A stretch of DNA of 64,000 nucleotides from Bradyrhizobium sp. JYMT SZCCT0428 (GTDB taxonomy: Bacteria; Pseudomonadota; Alphaproteobacteria; Rhizobiales; Xanthobacteraceae): NCBI RefSeq assembly GCF_018131075.1, contig NZ_JAFCLS010000020.1, positions 1-64,000 of the forward strand, in the 5' to 3' direction. Below, one piece after another: positions 9,195 to 17,839 of this stretch (positions within the stretch are counted from its first letter, which is position 1; each line of letters opens with the position of its first letter). Both the position numbers and the translations under genes were made by a program. The notes beneath the pieces were generated by a model. It ran no database searches, was not told the origin of the DNA, and saw nothing but the letters and a program-made list of their open reading frames with translations.

Positions 9195-9913
9195 AGCCGA
9201 ATCACAAGATCCAACACCGCAGTGAAGTGACAACCGGCGCCCATTAAAACAAAACCATGCCAGATGGCATTTTGAAATCGCAAGTTCTCCCACAGATGAA
9301 AGATTATTCCGATCGTGTATAACAATCCCCCCACCGCGATGAACGCCAGAATTGATACCGGGAGCGATGCTCTAGCGTTGTCGTATGCAATAATGCCGCT
9401 CCACCCCATTGCAACGTACAATACGACGGAGAACGTATCGAAGCGACCCGGAAAAACCAGCCTAACAGCGATACCGACGACAGCTGACGACCATAGTGCG
9501 ACCAACAAGCACGTCGACAGCTTGCTGTCGTTAAGTTGAGAGAGGAACGGCGTGTAGGTTGCCGCTATAAGTAGATATATGGCTGACTGGTCAAATCGCC
9601 TAAACAACCACTTCTGCGGAGAGAGCGGCCAAAGATTATAAGCCGCAGACATCCCTAACATTGTTAGTAAGCAAAGTGCGTAAACTGCAATAATTCCAGG
9701 TCGGATAGGTGTGGTCGAATAGGTTGCTAGGACGATCAGCGTAGATGCCGCACCTAATCCCAAACTGATTCCGAGAGAGTGGATAACTCCATCGGCGATT
9801 ATCTCGGCGCGATCATAATTCCATGGGATCGCACCAGTCGGATGCCGGGCCACTGGAGCTTGATTATCGCTAACCGGCTTATTCGGTTCTCCGGTTTCGA
9901 TTTGTTGCTGCAT
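9191..9913 (-). CDS. hemolysin III (HlyIII/PAQR-type) membrane protein
   Basis: From ATG at 9913 the product is 240 residues with a polar N-terminus of about 40 residues and seven predicted membrane segments. HlyIII/PAQR hallmarks are the early ADGVIHSLGISLGLGA segment, DQSAIYLLIAATYTPF, and IWHGFVLMGAGCHFTAV near the end, whose histidines with the early Asp/His are the likely metal site. The family name comes from a cytolysin, but most members are housekeeping or stress proteins of unclear activity. The start at 9952 is rejected because it lies in the -10 of the promoter. Confidence 0.85.
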   Translation of the reverse strand: MQQQIETGEPNKPVSDNQAPVARHPTGAIPWNYDRAEIIADGVIHSLGISLGLGAASTLIVLATYSTTPIRPGIIAVYALCLLTMLGMSAAYNLWPLSPQKWLFRRFDQSAIYLLIAATYTPFLSQLNDSKLSTCLLVALWSSAVVGIAVRLVFPGRFDTFSVVLYVAMGWSGIIAYDNARASLPVSILAFIAVGGLLYTIGIIFHLWENLRFQNAIWHGFVLMGAGCHFTAVLDLVIRL

Positions 9914-9950
9914 ACTGGGCGCCGTCCCATTGACCGTTGACCGAGTAATC

Positions 9951-9975
9951 AACAGGGCTAACCTTGGAGCGTTCC
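9951..9975 (-). promoter_or_regulatory. EcfG-type promoter (TGTT variant)
   Basis: On the minus strand GGAAC (9971-9975) and TGTT (9951-9954) are 16 bp apart. The expected start site leaves a leader of about 30 bases before the ATG at 9913. Confidence 0.55.
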
Positions 9976-10356
9976 CGTGCGAGAAAACAGTTTATGCCTG
10001 TCTAGCTCTTTGGACCGATCTGAATTCAAGCACACCCTTTCAGTGCCGGACCGATGCGTTACGCTAGCCGCAGCCGCAAAATTCTTCCGCCATGATTAGC
10101 TGTGAGTCTCAGGCGCAGAGCCCCCCTTGAAATGCCAATCTCTCGCTGAACGCGGCATGGTGGCCTGGATTGGCGCACGGCCACCTTATCGACGATTTGA
10201 AGAGCCAAGCCAATGGCTGACCGAATAAAGAACCGCCGCTAGCGCATTCTGAGCGGCACAGAGAGGAGAGCAAGGCGCTCCTAGCTCGCCCCTGCCCGGC
10301 CTCATTGAAACGTTGAGTGCACCGAGGTTTTCCTACGTAAAAGCTCTCCCGACGTC
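9976..10356. other. no gene recognised
   Basis: No supported gene or RNA structure seen between the hemolysin III promoter and the end of the sensor kinase gene. Confidence 0.4.
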
Positions 10357-11529
10357 TTAAGATGTCATCAATGGAAACGTAAGCGCGGTTGTCGTCCCAC
10401 TATCGCTGGTCTCTTGATCAACCGCGCCACCGATTTGTCTTGCAAGCGAGGCGATCAATTTGATGCCAGATCCGTGTTCGTTGTACTTCTGGATTCCCCG
10501 GCCGTTGTCGGATATCGTCAAACGGGCCTCACCATAGCCCACACCTCCTACCAAGCGCACCCTTATCTTCCCGCCCTCGGGGCCGAATGCATGTTTAATA
10601 CTATTCATCGCGGCCTCATTTAAAATGAGGCCAACCGGCAAGGCGCGATCCATACTTAATTCGAGTTCGTCGCATTCGACCTCAATCTCAACACCGTCGA
10701 CCTGCTGACGGATCGCTCCGCATAGAGCGCGCAAATAATTGGAGAGCCGGACGCTTTGGCCTTCGTCCCGAAACGAAAGCTGATCATGGGCGAGAGAGAT
10801 CGCATGGATGCGGCTCGCAACGTGATCCAGCGCGCGGTGGGCCCCCTCCTCTGCGTATCGACGTTTCTGAATGGAAATGGAGGACAGAACGAGTTGAAAG
10901 TTATTCTTTACTCGATGCTGCATTTCCCTAAGTAAGACCTCTCGCTTTTGGGCCTCGGCGGCGGCAACCATGAGGCGTGCTTCTTCATTCGGCCGTTCTC
11001 TGCCGCGAATCTTCGTCGCTATAAGGGCTGCAGCAGCAGTCAGAAAATCTGTCGTATCCTCAGTGAAGTTCCTTGGCGTGGTACTGTCGACCTCCAACAC
11101 ACCCCAGGCCGCGCCATCTATCAGTACCGGCACGTTCGTCACTGAGACGATTCCATGCTCCTTTAGGAAGTCCGACGCAATGTACTCGTCTTGCTCGCGG
11201 AAATCCCTGATGCTGACTGGCTCGGCCGTCTGAAATGCCCGTCCGGGCGCAGAACGTAGATCGATGGTGAAGGTGGAAGAGCGTACCGCGCCTTCCTTCC
11301 ATCCGACACCGGCGGCTAGGAGGAGATCGGAGGTGTTCGGACGATATTGCAGAACCTTTATATGGTGGATCTCCACCGCCCGGGCAATCTGGACGACGGT
11401 CTGATCCAGGAAGCGATTTAAATCGGCGTTCTCACCCGCCAGTCGCCCAATATCGACCAGAATGCGAACATGCCGCCGGAGCTTATCCAGCACGCCATCT
11501 TCGCTTGCCTCGCTCGGACGTTCTTCCAT
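10357..11529 (-). CDS. GAF-domain sensor histidine kinase (HisKA_2/HWE type)
   Basis: This 390-residue soluble kinase has a GAF domain at about residues 20-175, a linker helix, then a HisKA_2 dimerisation region with the phospho-acceptor His205 in LLREMQHRVKNNFQLVLSSI and a HATPase domain (N-box around NEAAMNSIKHAF at 304-315, G-box DNGRGI at 341-346, GSGIKLI at 353-359). There is no membrane segment, so it should sense a cytoplasmic signal. Kinases of this class commonly feed the PhyR-NepR-EcfG general stress switch in alphaproteobacteria, which fits the surrounding genes. No response regulator is adjacent, so this link is an inference. Confidence 0.85.
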   Translation of the reverse strand: MEERPSEASEDGVLDKLRRHVRILVDIGRLAGENADLNRFLDQTVVQIARAVEIHHIKVLQYRPNTSDLLLAAGVGWKEGAVRSSTFTIDLRSAPGRAFQTAEPVSIRDFREQDEYIASDFLKEHGIVSVTNVPVLIDGAAWGVLEVDSTTPRNFTEDTTDFLTAAAALIATKIRGRERPNEEARLMVAAAEAQKREVLLREMQHRVKNNFQLVLSSISIQKRRYAEEGAHRALDHVASRIHAISLAHDQLSFRDEGQSVRLSNYLRALCGAIRQQVDGVEIEVECDELELSMDRALPVGLILNEAAMNSIKHAFGPEGGKIRVRLVGGVGYGEARLTISDNGRGIQKYNEHGSGIKLIASLARQIGGAVDQETSDSGTTTALTFPLMTS

Positions 11530-11582
11530 CAGCTTCTAACATCCTGTTGCACAAAAAGTGCCAAGGATCGTTGATCGCGTCG

Positions 11583-11906
11583 TTATGCCGAAAAAGAGAA
11601 TACAGACGCGTGCCACCTTGGAGGTCGACCCGCCACCCAATCAAAGGCAAGGGCCAATTCGGTATTCTTCCTAACAGCGGGATCTTGGAGGCTCCACGAT
11701 GGCATCGGTGACTGAAGGGTCACGCTCCCGAAAGAGCGCATTATATTGAACGCCCGTTCAGGTCCAGGTAGGGGTTTGGGCCGAACGTCCGCACCCCATT
11801 GGTCCTTCTGGCTTGGGGTCTGGTTATCTTTCAGCTGCGGGTGCGGGTTTCCGGTCGATTTTACTAGGTCGTAGGCTCCTCCGCGCTTGTCTACGTAATC
11901 AGTCAT
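11583..11906 (-). CDS. hypothetical protein
   Basis: A 107-residue frame starts at ATG 11906 after a good ribosome binding site (GGGAGA, 6-7 bp). The first 50 residues (MTDYVDKRGGAYDLVKSTGN and the Gln/Pro-rich stretch after it) look like a conserved small protein, while the C-terminal half looks less coding-like, so the end may have been altered by an indel. No domain recognised. Confidence 0.45.
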   Translation of the reverse strand: MTDYVDKRGGAYDLVKSTGNPHPQLKDNQTPSQKDQWGADVRPKPLPGPERAFNIMRSFGSVTLQSPMPSWSLQDPAVRKNTELALAFDWVAGRPPRWHASVFSFSA

Positions 11907-11925
11907 TGCTTTCTCCCTTGCACAA

Positions 11926-12276
11926 TCACGGTATTATCCAAACAGCGGAAGCGACGATTGACACTCCAATGAATACGCTTCCCCCGATGACCCACCATGC
12001 GGCCCCTAGACCGGAAGTCCGTTGTCGCTTCTTAGGGGGCCGGATCTCGTGCGCAGCCGCCAAGCGGACCTGTGCATAGCTGTTAGGAGTGCCGCCCGCT
12101 TCGTCGTCGGTTCCAAGCGGAGCGGCAGCGGGGTCAGTCGCATCGACCTTTCCGTTGCCCTGGTCGATTGCGATCCTCAGCTGCTCGGTGGTCTCTATCG
12201 GCTTGCTAGTATCGACCTTGTGACCAGCTTCCGGGGAAGAGCTCGATGCTCGCTTGTCTTGTGTGGTGTCTGTCAT
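11926..12276 (-). CDS. small C-terminally anchored membrane protein
   Basis: The 116-residue product has a long polar N-terminal part (Ser/Asp/Thr-rich, with IETTEQLRIAIDQGNGKVDATDPAA) and ends in one membrane segment (GGSVFIGVSIVASAVWIIP), so it is probably anchored by its C-terminus. ATG 12276 lies only 7 bases below a promoter-like -10, suggesting a leaderless message. The upstream TTG at 12285 is inside that -10 and is not used. Function unknown. Confidence 0.6.
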   Translation of the reverse strand: MTDTTQDKRASSSSPEAGHKVDTSKPIETTEQLRIAIDQGNGKVDATDPAAAPLGTDDEAGGTPNSYAQVRLAAAHEIRPPKKRQRTSGLGAAWWVIGGSVFIGVSIVASAVWIIP

Positions 12277-12283
12277 GCGGGGC

Positions 12284-12308
12284 AACGGGCGGGTGGTTTA
12301 AAGGTTGC
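12284..12308 (-). promoter_or_regulatory. possible EcfG-type promoter (one mismatch)
   Basis: On the minus strand GCAAC (12304-12308) is followed after 16 bp by CGTT (12284-12287). The -35 has one mismatch. The -10 ends 7 bases before the ATG at 12276, the same geometry as at 20785. Confidence 0.45.
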
Positions 12309-12670
12309 TCCTCACGCCGCCGTAGCCTCGTCAATGAAGCGATTTTACGGGTTATTGCGCCTACGTCGTCGGCGACGCCGGGCCATACCGCAATCGCATC
12401 GTGATTCTTTGCGAACAATGACGTGGAAGCCCGGCTACGAACGGAGCGTTGGTTGATGGCCAGTGCTCGAGCAATGCAATCGGCGCGTCGGGATTGCGAC
12501 CTTCGAACCCAAAGAATAGCGCAATTCTGGCGCGAGCAACAAGTCAGTACAAAAGTGCACATAACCGGCCAATGGACCACCAGCGGCGCCAGTCGGCCGC
12601 GCACTTAGCAACCATTGAGTTTCCAGACTGTTGGCAGTTGCAGCACTTTCGCTGTGAGGAGACAAGCGAG

Positions 12671-12843
12671 ATGCTATTTTTTCCCTTCTATCCGGCTCTC
12701 ATGTTAGCGGTCGAATCTCGGAACGTCATCGACATGCGCCTATGGAAGATCGCCACTGGCGGCGTGCATGCTGGTGAAGAGAGCACCTGATGGTCTCCGA
12801 AGAGATCAGCGCCGCAATGGAAGCTAGCAAGAGCGGTAGCTAG
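12671..12843 (+). pseudogene. small hypothetical protein, frameshifted
   Basis: ATG 12671 opens MLFFPFYPALMLAVESRNVIDMRLWKIATGGVHAGEE and then stops at 12788, but the neighbouring frame carries on as EHLMVSEEISAAMEASKSGS to a stop at 12841. Joined, they resemble a small protein I recall in Bradyrhizobium with the order MFPFYPAMMLAVES then HLMVSEKV. One small indel near 12783 explains the break. No function known. Confidence 0.5.
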
Positions 12844-13027
12844 GGGGTCGGTTGGGTACTGGCCTGTTTCGACCCCAAATTACTTAGTTTGAAAATGGCA
12901 GCGACCTGATTTGTTTGGAACGATGGCTTGGCCGTCGTATTGATCCGGCATCGCTGCAACTCGACCCTTTGGCCAATACCGGTGACTGAGAGACGCTACC
13001 GGGCTCCCGCCCAACGGGAGCACAACC

Positions 13028-13273
13028 TTGCGACGATACTTTTTCGACTTTCGCGACGGTTCCGGCCTTATTCCCGACGAGGAGGGAATTGAGTTTCCAA
13101 ACCTGGAGGCGGTGCAAGCTGAAGCGGCACGCGCACTTGCTGACTTGGCACGGGATGGACTGAGAAAGGCCGATGGGAACGGATCCCCTTACTATATGAT
13201 GGTCGGAGTCCGTGACGATGACGGACCGGTGATGCACGCCAAGTTCTCATTCGAGTTTAAGCGCTTGCAGTAA
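13028..13273 (+). CDS. DUF6894 family small protein
   Basis: The 81-residue product begins MRRYFFDFRDGSGLIPDEEG and continues with EAVQAEAARALADLARDGL and a beta-rich end (YYMMVGVRDDDGPVMHAKFS). This is the DUF6894 pattern, short soluble proteins abundant in Rhizobiales and of unknown function. The start codon is TTG at 13028, with GGGAG 9 bp upstream; no ATG in frame gives the conserved N-terminus. The stop is followed directly by the decayed gene at 13275. Confidence 0.75.
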   Translation: MRRYFFDFRDGSGLIPDEEGIEFPNLEAVQAEAARALADLARDGLRKADGNGSPYYMMVGVRDDDGPVMHAKFSFEFKRLQ

Positions 13274-13274
13274 G

Positions 13275-13492
13275 GACCTACTGTCCGGTCCGTACAGTAA
13301 CCCCATCTGCGTCATCGCGTTCAACACCGCCGAGCGCTGGTCGGAAGACGTGTTTGAAGACGTCGCCCATGAGCTGCGCTGGCGCTGCGATCTACAGGTG
13401 CGCGACATCCCGCTCACGCTACAAGATTTCATCGACCGCTACGAAAGCCGCTACCGCGACTCCAGCTGCCGCTGCCGATGCGGTTGGCCTGA
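13275..13492 (+). pseudogene. conserved hypothetical, decayed copy 1
   Basis: The frame reads DLLSGPYSNPICVIAFNTAERW and SEDVFEDVAHELRWRCDLQV, then a one-base indel near 13461 shifts the end; in the other frame it closes as QLPLPMRLA with a stop at 13490. A second copy is at 22519-22809. Here the N-terminus is missing: the sequence starts at once after the DUF6894 stop codon, so a deletion junction is likely. The protein family is unknown to me. It lies directly upstream of a ligD relic in both copies. Confidence 0.6.
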
Positions 13493-13656
13493 GACCATGC
13501 TAACCGATCGCAATTTGCGGTTCTGCGCGATATCGCGTCAGTAACAAAGCGAAGAAAGCACCTAGACCTGCTCGCACGGGGATCATCGAAAGGGACGGTG
13601 ACGTATTCAAGCTAACGGCAATGGGTTTCTGCTCGATCGGGCTTGGCCGGATTGAA

Positions 13657-13735
13657 ATGGCCCGCAAAAGCCGGCGGCGATGGGCACCAAGGCGCCCTTC
13701 CCCGCATTCATTGAGCCCGCTCTTGCTATCGCAGC
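13657..13735 (+). pseudogene. ligD: ATP-dependent DNA ligase relic (5' end only)
   Basis: The short stretch AMGTKAPFPAFIEPALAIA matches the beginning of the ligase at 23001 (IGTKAPFPGFIEPALATA) but is out of frame with the ATG at 13657, and similarity is lost after about 13735. The DNA around it (13276-13735) is parallel to 22592-23085. Confidence 0.6.
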
Positions 13736-14061
13736 GTTGGAACGGTCGGGATCGTTGAGTGTTAGCGGGCATGAAGAAGGAAACCCCGGGTCCAATTCCC
13801 CCTGAACTAATGCTGGCCTGCTTTTTTGTCGTGGCGGGCTTCATCGTCACCCTCTTTTACAGCCTGCTCTAACGCAAGGAGAACTGGCCGGGTGGCATGC
13901 CGCGGCGGCGCCTGTACTCACTCGACGCCGGCGTACTTGTATAATGTATTGTGCGGGCGAATAGGCGGAGTCCGTGGGCGACGTGAGTCACTGCGGACAT
14001 CGACTATCGCGATGCCACTCCTGAAGGGCCTGTTATGCGAAAGCCTAGGGCTGGCCCGAAT
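13736..14061. other. no gene recognised
   Basis: Nothing with a recognisable product after the ligase relic. Confidence 0.35.
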
Positions 14062-14250
14062 TTAGAATAGGCTGCACGCCGCTGAGGAGGGAAGTTCGCC
14101 ATCTAACCAATCCTTCTCATCCGCAAGGGCATGCCAACCAGCAGCCATTCGTTGGAAGCGCTTGAAAGAAGGATCGTCAGATTTGCCTTCAGCCAGACGG
14201 AGGCAGTTCTCGGCATTTTCTCTGTAGATCTCTGAATGTTTGCATTTCAT
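14062..14250 (-). CDS. small hypothetical protein
   Basis: From ATG 14250 the product is 62 residues and begins MKCKHSEIYRENAENCLRLA, followed by FKRFQRMAAGWHALADEKDWLDGE. It looks like a short two-helix soluble protein of a kind common in Bradyrhizobium. The longer frame from 14280 adds ten residues that do not look conserved. Function unknown. Confidence 0.6.
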   Translation of the reverse strand: MKCKHSEIYRENAENCLRLAEGKSDDPSFKRFQRMAAGWHALADEKDWLDGELPSSAACSLF

Positions 14251-14515
14251 CTCCCCTATCTGGGGAGTTGGTGCCTCCATTCAAATCTGTCTCTGTGACT
14301 GGTGGCAGCCGCACAAGATACTCAAAAGCTTGCGACGAGGGCAAAGAGCCGACGCCCCTGTTCCTTAACGTCGTCGTATAGACGTGCCAGCCAATCGGAG
14401 CGTTCGGGGTGTGGGCTGCGGTGAGTTCGGGCATGCGCTATTGAAGCGCGGCGCGTCGCTGGGTGCAAACTGGGGCGGAAATGTCATTGACCCACAGCTT
14501 GTCGTTGGTCGGGGG

Positions 14516-14617
14516 TCAGCCGCCAAAAGCGGTACGTATAGCAAGCGTGATTATCCAGGCTAACAAGCCGGCTATCGTCGCGATCATGATGTCGTTGTTA
14601 ACGAAAGGGGCCCTCAT
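14516..14617 (-). CDS. 33-residue single-pass membrane protein
   Basis: ATG 14617 has AGGA about 9 bp upstream and opens a 33-residue frame that is mostly one membrane helix (IMIATIAGLLAWIITLAIRT). It is below normal gene-caller size. The coding call rests on the coherent hydrophobic helix and the ribosome binding site only. Confidence 0.35.
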   Translation of the reverse strand: MRAPFVNNDIMIATIAGLLAWIITLAIRTAFGG

Positions 14618-14736
14618 GTACGATCCTACCCTTGGTCACCGACAGTCGTTGTCCAATGAGCGAGAGACACAGACTTCTTTCAGGAACGGACGACTTCAAT
14701 AACTTAGCTTCACAGCAAGTGCGTCAGCTTGCTTAT

Positions 14737-14846
14737 TTACCGCCGCAGCCATTGGATTAGGCTGGCCACGTACCAGCCTAAGATGCTGGCGATCAGAAAA
14801 AGAAGCGCAATAGATGGGAGCGCCTTGATGCTTGTGACCCGCCATT
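14737..14846 (-). pseudogene. small membrane protein, broken at its start
   Basis: The frame TSIKALPSIALLFLIASILG followed by WYVASLIQWLRR and a stop at 14737 is a clean membrane helix but has no start codon. The ATG that overlaps the SDR stop codon (TAATG) would enter this frame if one G of the GGG next to it were removed. Either a one-base insertion or a sequencing error is likely. It would have been coupled to the SDR gene. Confidence 0.35.
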
Positions 14847-15702
14847 AGATGAACGGCTTGCCGCCGGTGACCGCCACGGTGGTGCCGGAAGTGTAGCTCG
14901 ACAAGGGATCCGCAAGCATAACGTAGGCGCTTGCAAGTTCGGCGGGTTGACCGGGGCGCTTCATGGGCGTCTGCTTGCCAAAATTTTTCACCGTCTCATC
15001 GGGCATGGTCGATGGGATAAGGGGGGTCCAAATCGGCCCTGGGGCGACGGCGTTGGCGCGAATGCCCTTTTCCGCGAGCATTTGTGCCAGACCGCCGGTG
15101 AAATTTTGGATCGCTCCCTTGGTGGTCGCGTAGGCCAGAAGCATCGGGTTCGGCATGTCGGAATTCACCGACGCCGTGTTGATGATGGCACTGCCGGGCT
15201 TCATGTGTGGCACCGCCGCCTTCGTCAGATAAAACATGGCATGGATGTTGGTTCGGAACGTCATCTCCCATTCCTCGTCCGATATGTCGCCGATGTCGTT
15301 GAACGTCGCCTGGTGCGCGGCGTTGTTCACGAGGATATCGATGCCACCGAGGTCGTCGACCGCTTTTTTTATGACCTCGCGGCAATGGCGTGCATCCTGA
15401 AGGTCGCCCGGTACGAGCACGGCCTTGCGGCCTTCCTGCTCTATGAGCTTCTTCACCTCATTCGCCTCGTCGGTCTCATTAAGATACGAGATCAAGACAT
15501 CCGCCCCTTCTCGCGCGTAGGCGATTGCTACGGCGCGCCCAATACCGCTATCCCCTCCGGTAATGACCGCCTTCATTCCCGTCAGGCGACCAAAGCCCTT
15601 GTAGGAAGTTTCGCCATGATCCGGGCGGGGCTGCATCGCGTCCGTTGAACCTGGCATCGGTTGTTTCTGCCCGGCGAATGGCGGCTTGGGATAATCGAGC
15701 AT
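14845..15702 (-). CDS. SDR family oxidoreductase (YghA/YdaD type)
   Basis: The 285-residue protein has the long N-terminal arm (YPKPPFAGQKQPMPGSTDAM) of the YghA/general-stress-protein-39 branch of short-chain dehydrogenases. The NAD(P)-binding motif TGGDSGIGRAVA is at about residues 48-59, NNAA at about 126-129, the catalytic Ser lies in NTASVNS and Tyr/Lys in YATTKGAI. It should reduce or oxidise a small carbonyl or alcohol in the cytoplasm. The substrate cannot be read from sequence. GGAGA precedes the ATG. Members of this branch are often under general stress control. Confidence 0.85.
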   Translation of the reverse strand: MLDYPKPPFAGQKQPMPGSTDAMQPRPDHGETSYKGFGRLTGMKAVITGGDSGIGRAVAIAYAREGADVLISYLNETDEANEVKKLIEQEGRKAVLVPGDLQDARHCREVIKKAVDDLGGIDILVNNAAHQATFNDIGDISDEEWEMTFRTNIHAMFYLTKAAVPHMKPGSAIINTASVNSDMPNPMLLAYATTKGAIQNFTGGLAQMLAEKGIRANAVAPGPIWTPLIPSTMPDETVKNFGKQTPMKRPGQPAELASAYVMLADPLSSYTSGTTVAVTGGKPFI

Positions 15703-16033
15703 GAGGAAATTCTCCGTTGATTTCTACAAATGACCAGCGGGCCTGTCGTTCCAAACTGGTTAAAAATCTTCAACAAGTCGACCGCCTGGCAGAGTTTGAA
15801 CCTTCGAAAATGATCCTTCGGGCCGCAGGTTCTTTGAGGTCGGCCTGGCTCGGAAACAGGAGCGTTGTCCCAATCCTGAAATTTTACTGGGCCCTGCGCG
15901 CAACGATGGCTGATCGACGGCGATGCCAGCAGAGCTTGTCGCCTGGCGCTCGGAGCGCCGCCGCCGCTGGGCGCTGGCTGGGCGCTGGGCGCTAAAGGAG
16001 TGGTCCCAAAGCACCAAACCAAAATTGAGCATT
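15703..16033. other. no gene recognised
   Basis: Divergent intergenic space between the SDR gene and the DUF3618 operon. The only element seen is the EcfG-type promoter at its right end. Confidence 0.4.
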
Positions 16034-16058
16034 GGAACAATGGCCATGTCTAACAGTT
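16034..16058 (+). promoter_or_regulatory. EcfG-type promoter (AGTT variant)
   Basis: GGAAC at 16034-16038 and AGTT at 16055-16058 are separated by 16 bp. The predicted start leaves about 25 bases of leader, with AGGAAA before the ATG at 16090, and the promoter would drive all four genes to 18877. Confidence 0.55.
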
Positions 16059-16089
16059 CAGGCCCTGCACCAGCATAGGAAATCAAATC

Positions 16090-17226
16090 ATGCCGCAGTC
16101 CACTGAGCAAACGCTCCCAGAGCTACAGCGCGAAGCCGGGCAAACTCGAGAAGGTCTGAACGAGACGGTGGAACTGCTCAAGAATAGCGTGAGCGATACA
16201 GCAAGCGAGATCAAACAACGGATAAAGCCAGCGAACATCAAGGCGGAAGTCTCCGACTACGTGCGCTCCAGGGGAGAGCGGATGCTGGTAGACGTAACGG
16301 AGGCTGCCCGCCGTAATCCGATGCAGGCGGTTGCTGTGGGCGCAAGTGTCGCTTACCCGCTACTTCGATTGGTTAGGTCAATTCCGCTGCCCGTTCTGAT
16401 GGTAGGTGCTGGACTATTTTTCGCCGGCTCGAAGTCGGGTCAATCGATTACTCAAAAAGCCTCTGATATGGCATCCGACCTTTCGGACGAACTCCGCCGG
16501 CGGAGCCACGATCTTCAGGATCGGGTTGAAACGAGCCTCAACTCAGCAAGGGAGGCCGTTTCCGACGCCGCTGACAAAGCAGGGGAAGTACTGTCCACGG
16601 GTGCGGGCCACGCTCACCAGGCGGCTGGATCCACAGACAAGCATTTTGGCGATCGGTCGAAGGGCTCGGCCGCCAACATAGCAGCGGAAGCGACGGGTTT
16701 GACGGGGTCCGCGATAGCCTCATCGCGCAATATTGCGGCGTCCACCGTCACTGCCGCGCGAAACGCTGCTTCATCCGCATCGGACGTCGGCCTGGAAGCA
16801 GCCCGGGGTGTCCGCGACAAGGCTTTGGACTATTCAAACCGGGCCGGGAACACTCTTTCAAACACCATTCAAGAGAATCCACTTTTGATTGCTGGCGTGG
16901 GTCTGCTGCTGGGAGGATTACTTGCGAGTGCGCTTCCCAAAAGTGACCTGGAGGAGGATCTCGTCGGTGATGCGGCTGCAGCAACAAAAGATCGGGTGAG
17001 CCAAGCTGTTTCAAAGGGCTTCGACGCGGCAAAGGGGGCAGCCGGCGAACTGCTCCAGAACGCTGCGCGGCAGGTAGGCGCGGACGGTCTCAGCCCGGAC
17101 AAACTGGACGAGGCCACCCGGGATATCGGAGCCGTGCGCAACGTAGCCGAAAGTGCCGTTACAACGGCGTTCGATCCCGAAAAGACATCGCAATCACACA
17201 TTCGCGAAGGAAACGAGCATGGCTAA
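16090..17226 (+). CDS. DUF3618 domain membrane protein
   Basis: The 378-residue protein opens with a DUF3618-like region (LQREAGQTREGLNETVELLK, residues about 12-45), then AARRNPMQAVAVGASVAYPL and a membrane hairpin at about 76-112. A long Ala/Ser-rich, probably coiled or disordered region follows, and a second membrane segment lies at about 262-282 (ENPLLIAGVGLLLGGLLASA) with an amphipathic tail. It resembles YqjD/ElaB-type stress proteins in layout. Function is unknown; association with the inner membrane is inferred. Its stop overlaps the next start by 8 bp (ATGGCTAA). Confidence 0.75.
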   Translation: MPQSTEQTLPELQREAGQTREGLNETVELLKNSVSDTASEIKQRIKPANIKAEVSDYVRSRGERMLVDVTEAARRNPMQAVAVGASVAYPLLRLVRSIPLPVLMVGAGLFFAGSKSGQSITQKASDMASDLSDELRRRSHDLQDRVETSLNSAREAVSDAADKAGEVLSTGAGHAHQAAGSTDKHFGDRSKGSAANIAAEATGLTGSAIASSRNIAASTVTAARNAASSASDVGLEAARGVRDKALDYSNRAGNTLSNTIQENPLLIAGVGLLLGGLLASALPKSDLEEDLVGDAAAATKDRVSQAVSKGFDAAKGAAGELLQNAARQVGADGLSPDKLDEATRDIGAVRNVAESAVTTAFDPEKTSQSHIREGNEHG

Positions 17227-17839
17227 AACTACTGGAAAAGAGCAACAGGGTGCGCCGATCCCCGGACGTTCTTCTGCAAAAGCAACATTTGATACGGAGG
17301 CGTCGACGAAAAGTCTTGCCGAACAGGCCGTCTCTACCGGCCCGAACTCGGACAAGGCAAAGAGTACCCCGGAAAGCTCGACCGACGCCATCAAGGGCCA
17401 GGCCTCCGATCTCGTCGATGCGGCCAAGGATGTTGCATCTCAGGCTACTGACAAGATCAAGGACGCGGTCAACAGTCAAAAGTCGTCCGGCGCGGAATAC
17501 GTCGGCAACCTGGCGGAAACAATGCGGCGCGCGGCGCGGGAGTTCGATACGGATCTCCCGCTCGCGGGCAGCTACATCCGGAAGGCGGCCTCCCAGATTG
17601 AGGGCGTTTCCGATCACATCCGCAACGGCAACTTGAACGACGTGGTCCGGAACGCGCAATCCTTTGCGCGCCGTCAACCTACGGCCTTCCTTGGGTTGGC
17701 GGTCCTGGCGGGTTTTGGTGCCGTTCGGTTCCTCAAGAGCTCCTCCACTGACGACGGCCCGAGTTCGCAAGCCCTGAGATCGGACAGCCGCTCCTCCGCA
17801 GCAGACAACCGAGGGTATCGCGATGACTTCTCGAACTGA
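17219..17839 (+). CDS. YqjD/DUF883-like membrane-anchored protein
   Basis: From ATG 17219 the product is 206 residues. It has a polar, Ser/Ala/Lys-rich N-terminal half with helical stretches (SDLVDAAKDVASQATDKIKD), a central helix with MRRAAREFDTDLPLAGSYIR, and one membrane segment near residues 155-175 (ARRQPTAFLGLAVLAGFGAV). The ARRxP-then-helix motif is shared with the first and fourth genes of the operon. The start is set by the overlap with the previous gene; the frame extends further upstream but inside that gene. Function unknown. Confidence 0.7.
   Translation: MAKTTGKEQQGAPIPGRSSAKATFDTEASTKSLAEQAVSTGPNSDKAKSTPESSTDAIKGQASDLVDAAKDVASQATDKIKDAVNSQKSSGAEYVGNLAETMRRAAREFDTDLPLAGSYIRKAASQIEGVSDHIRNGNLNDVVRNAQSFARRQPTAFLGLAVLAGFGAVRFLKSSSTDDGPSSQALRSDSRSSAADNRGYRDDFSN

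Noticed and set aside
12917..12941. GGAAC at 12917 as an EcfG promoter for the DUF6894 gene
   Set aside because: No NGTT at 16 or 17 bp spacing.
14947..15648. 233-residue plus-strand open frame
   Set aside because: Antisense to the SDR gene, which has all catalytic motifs.
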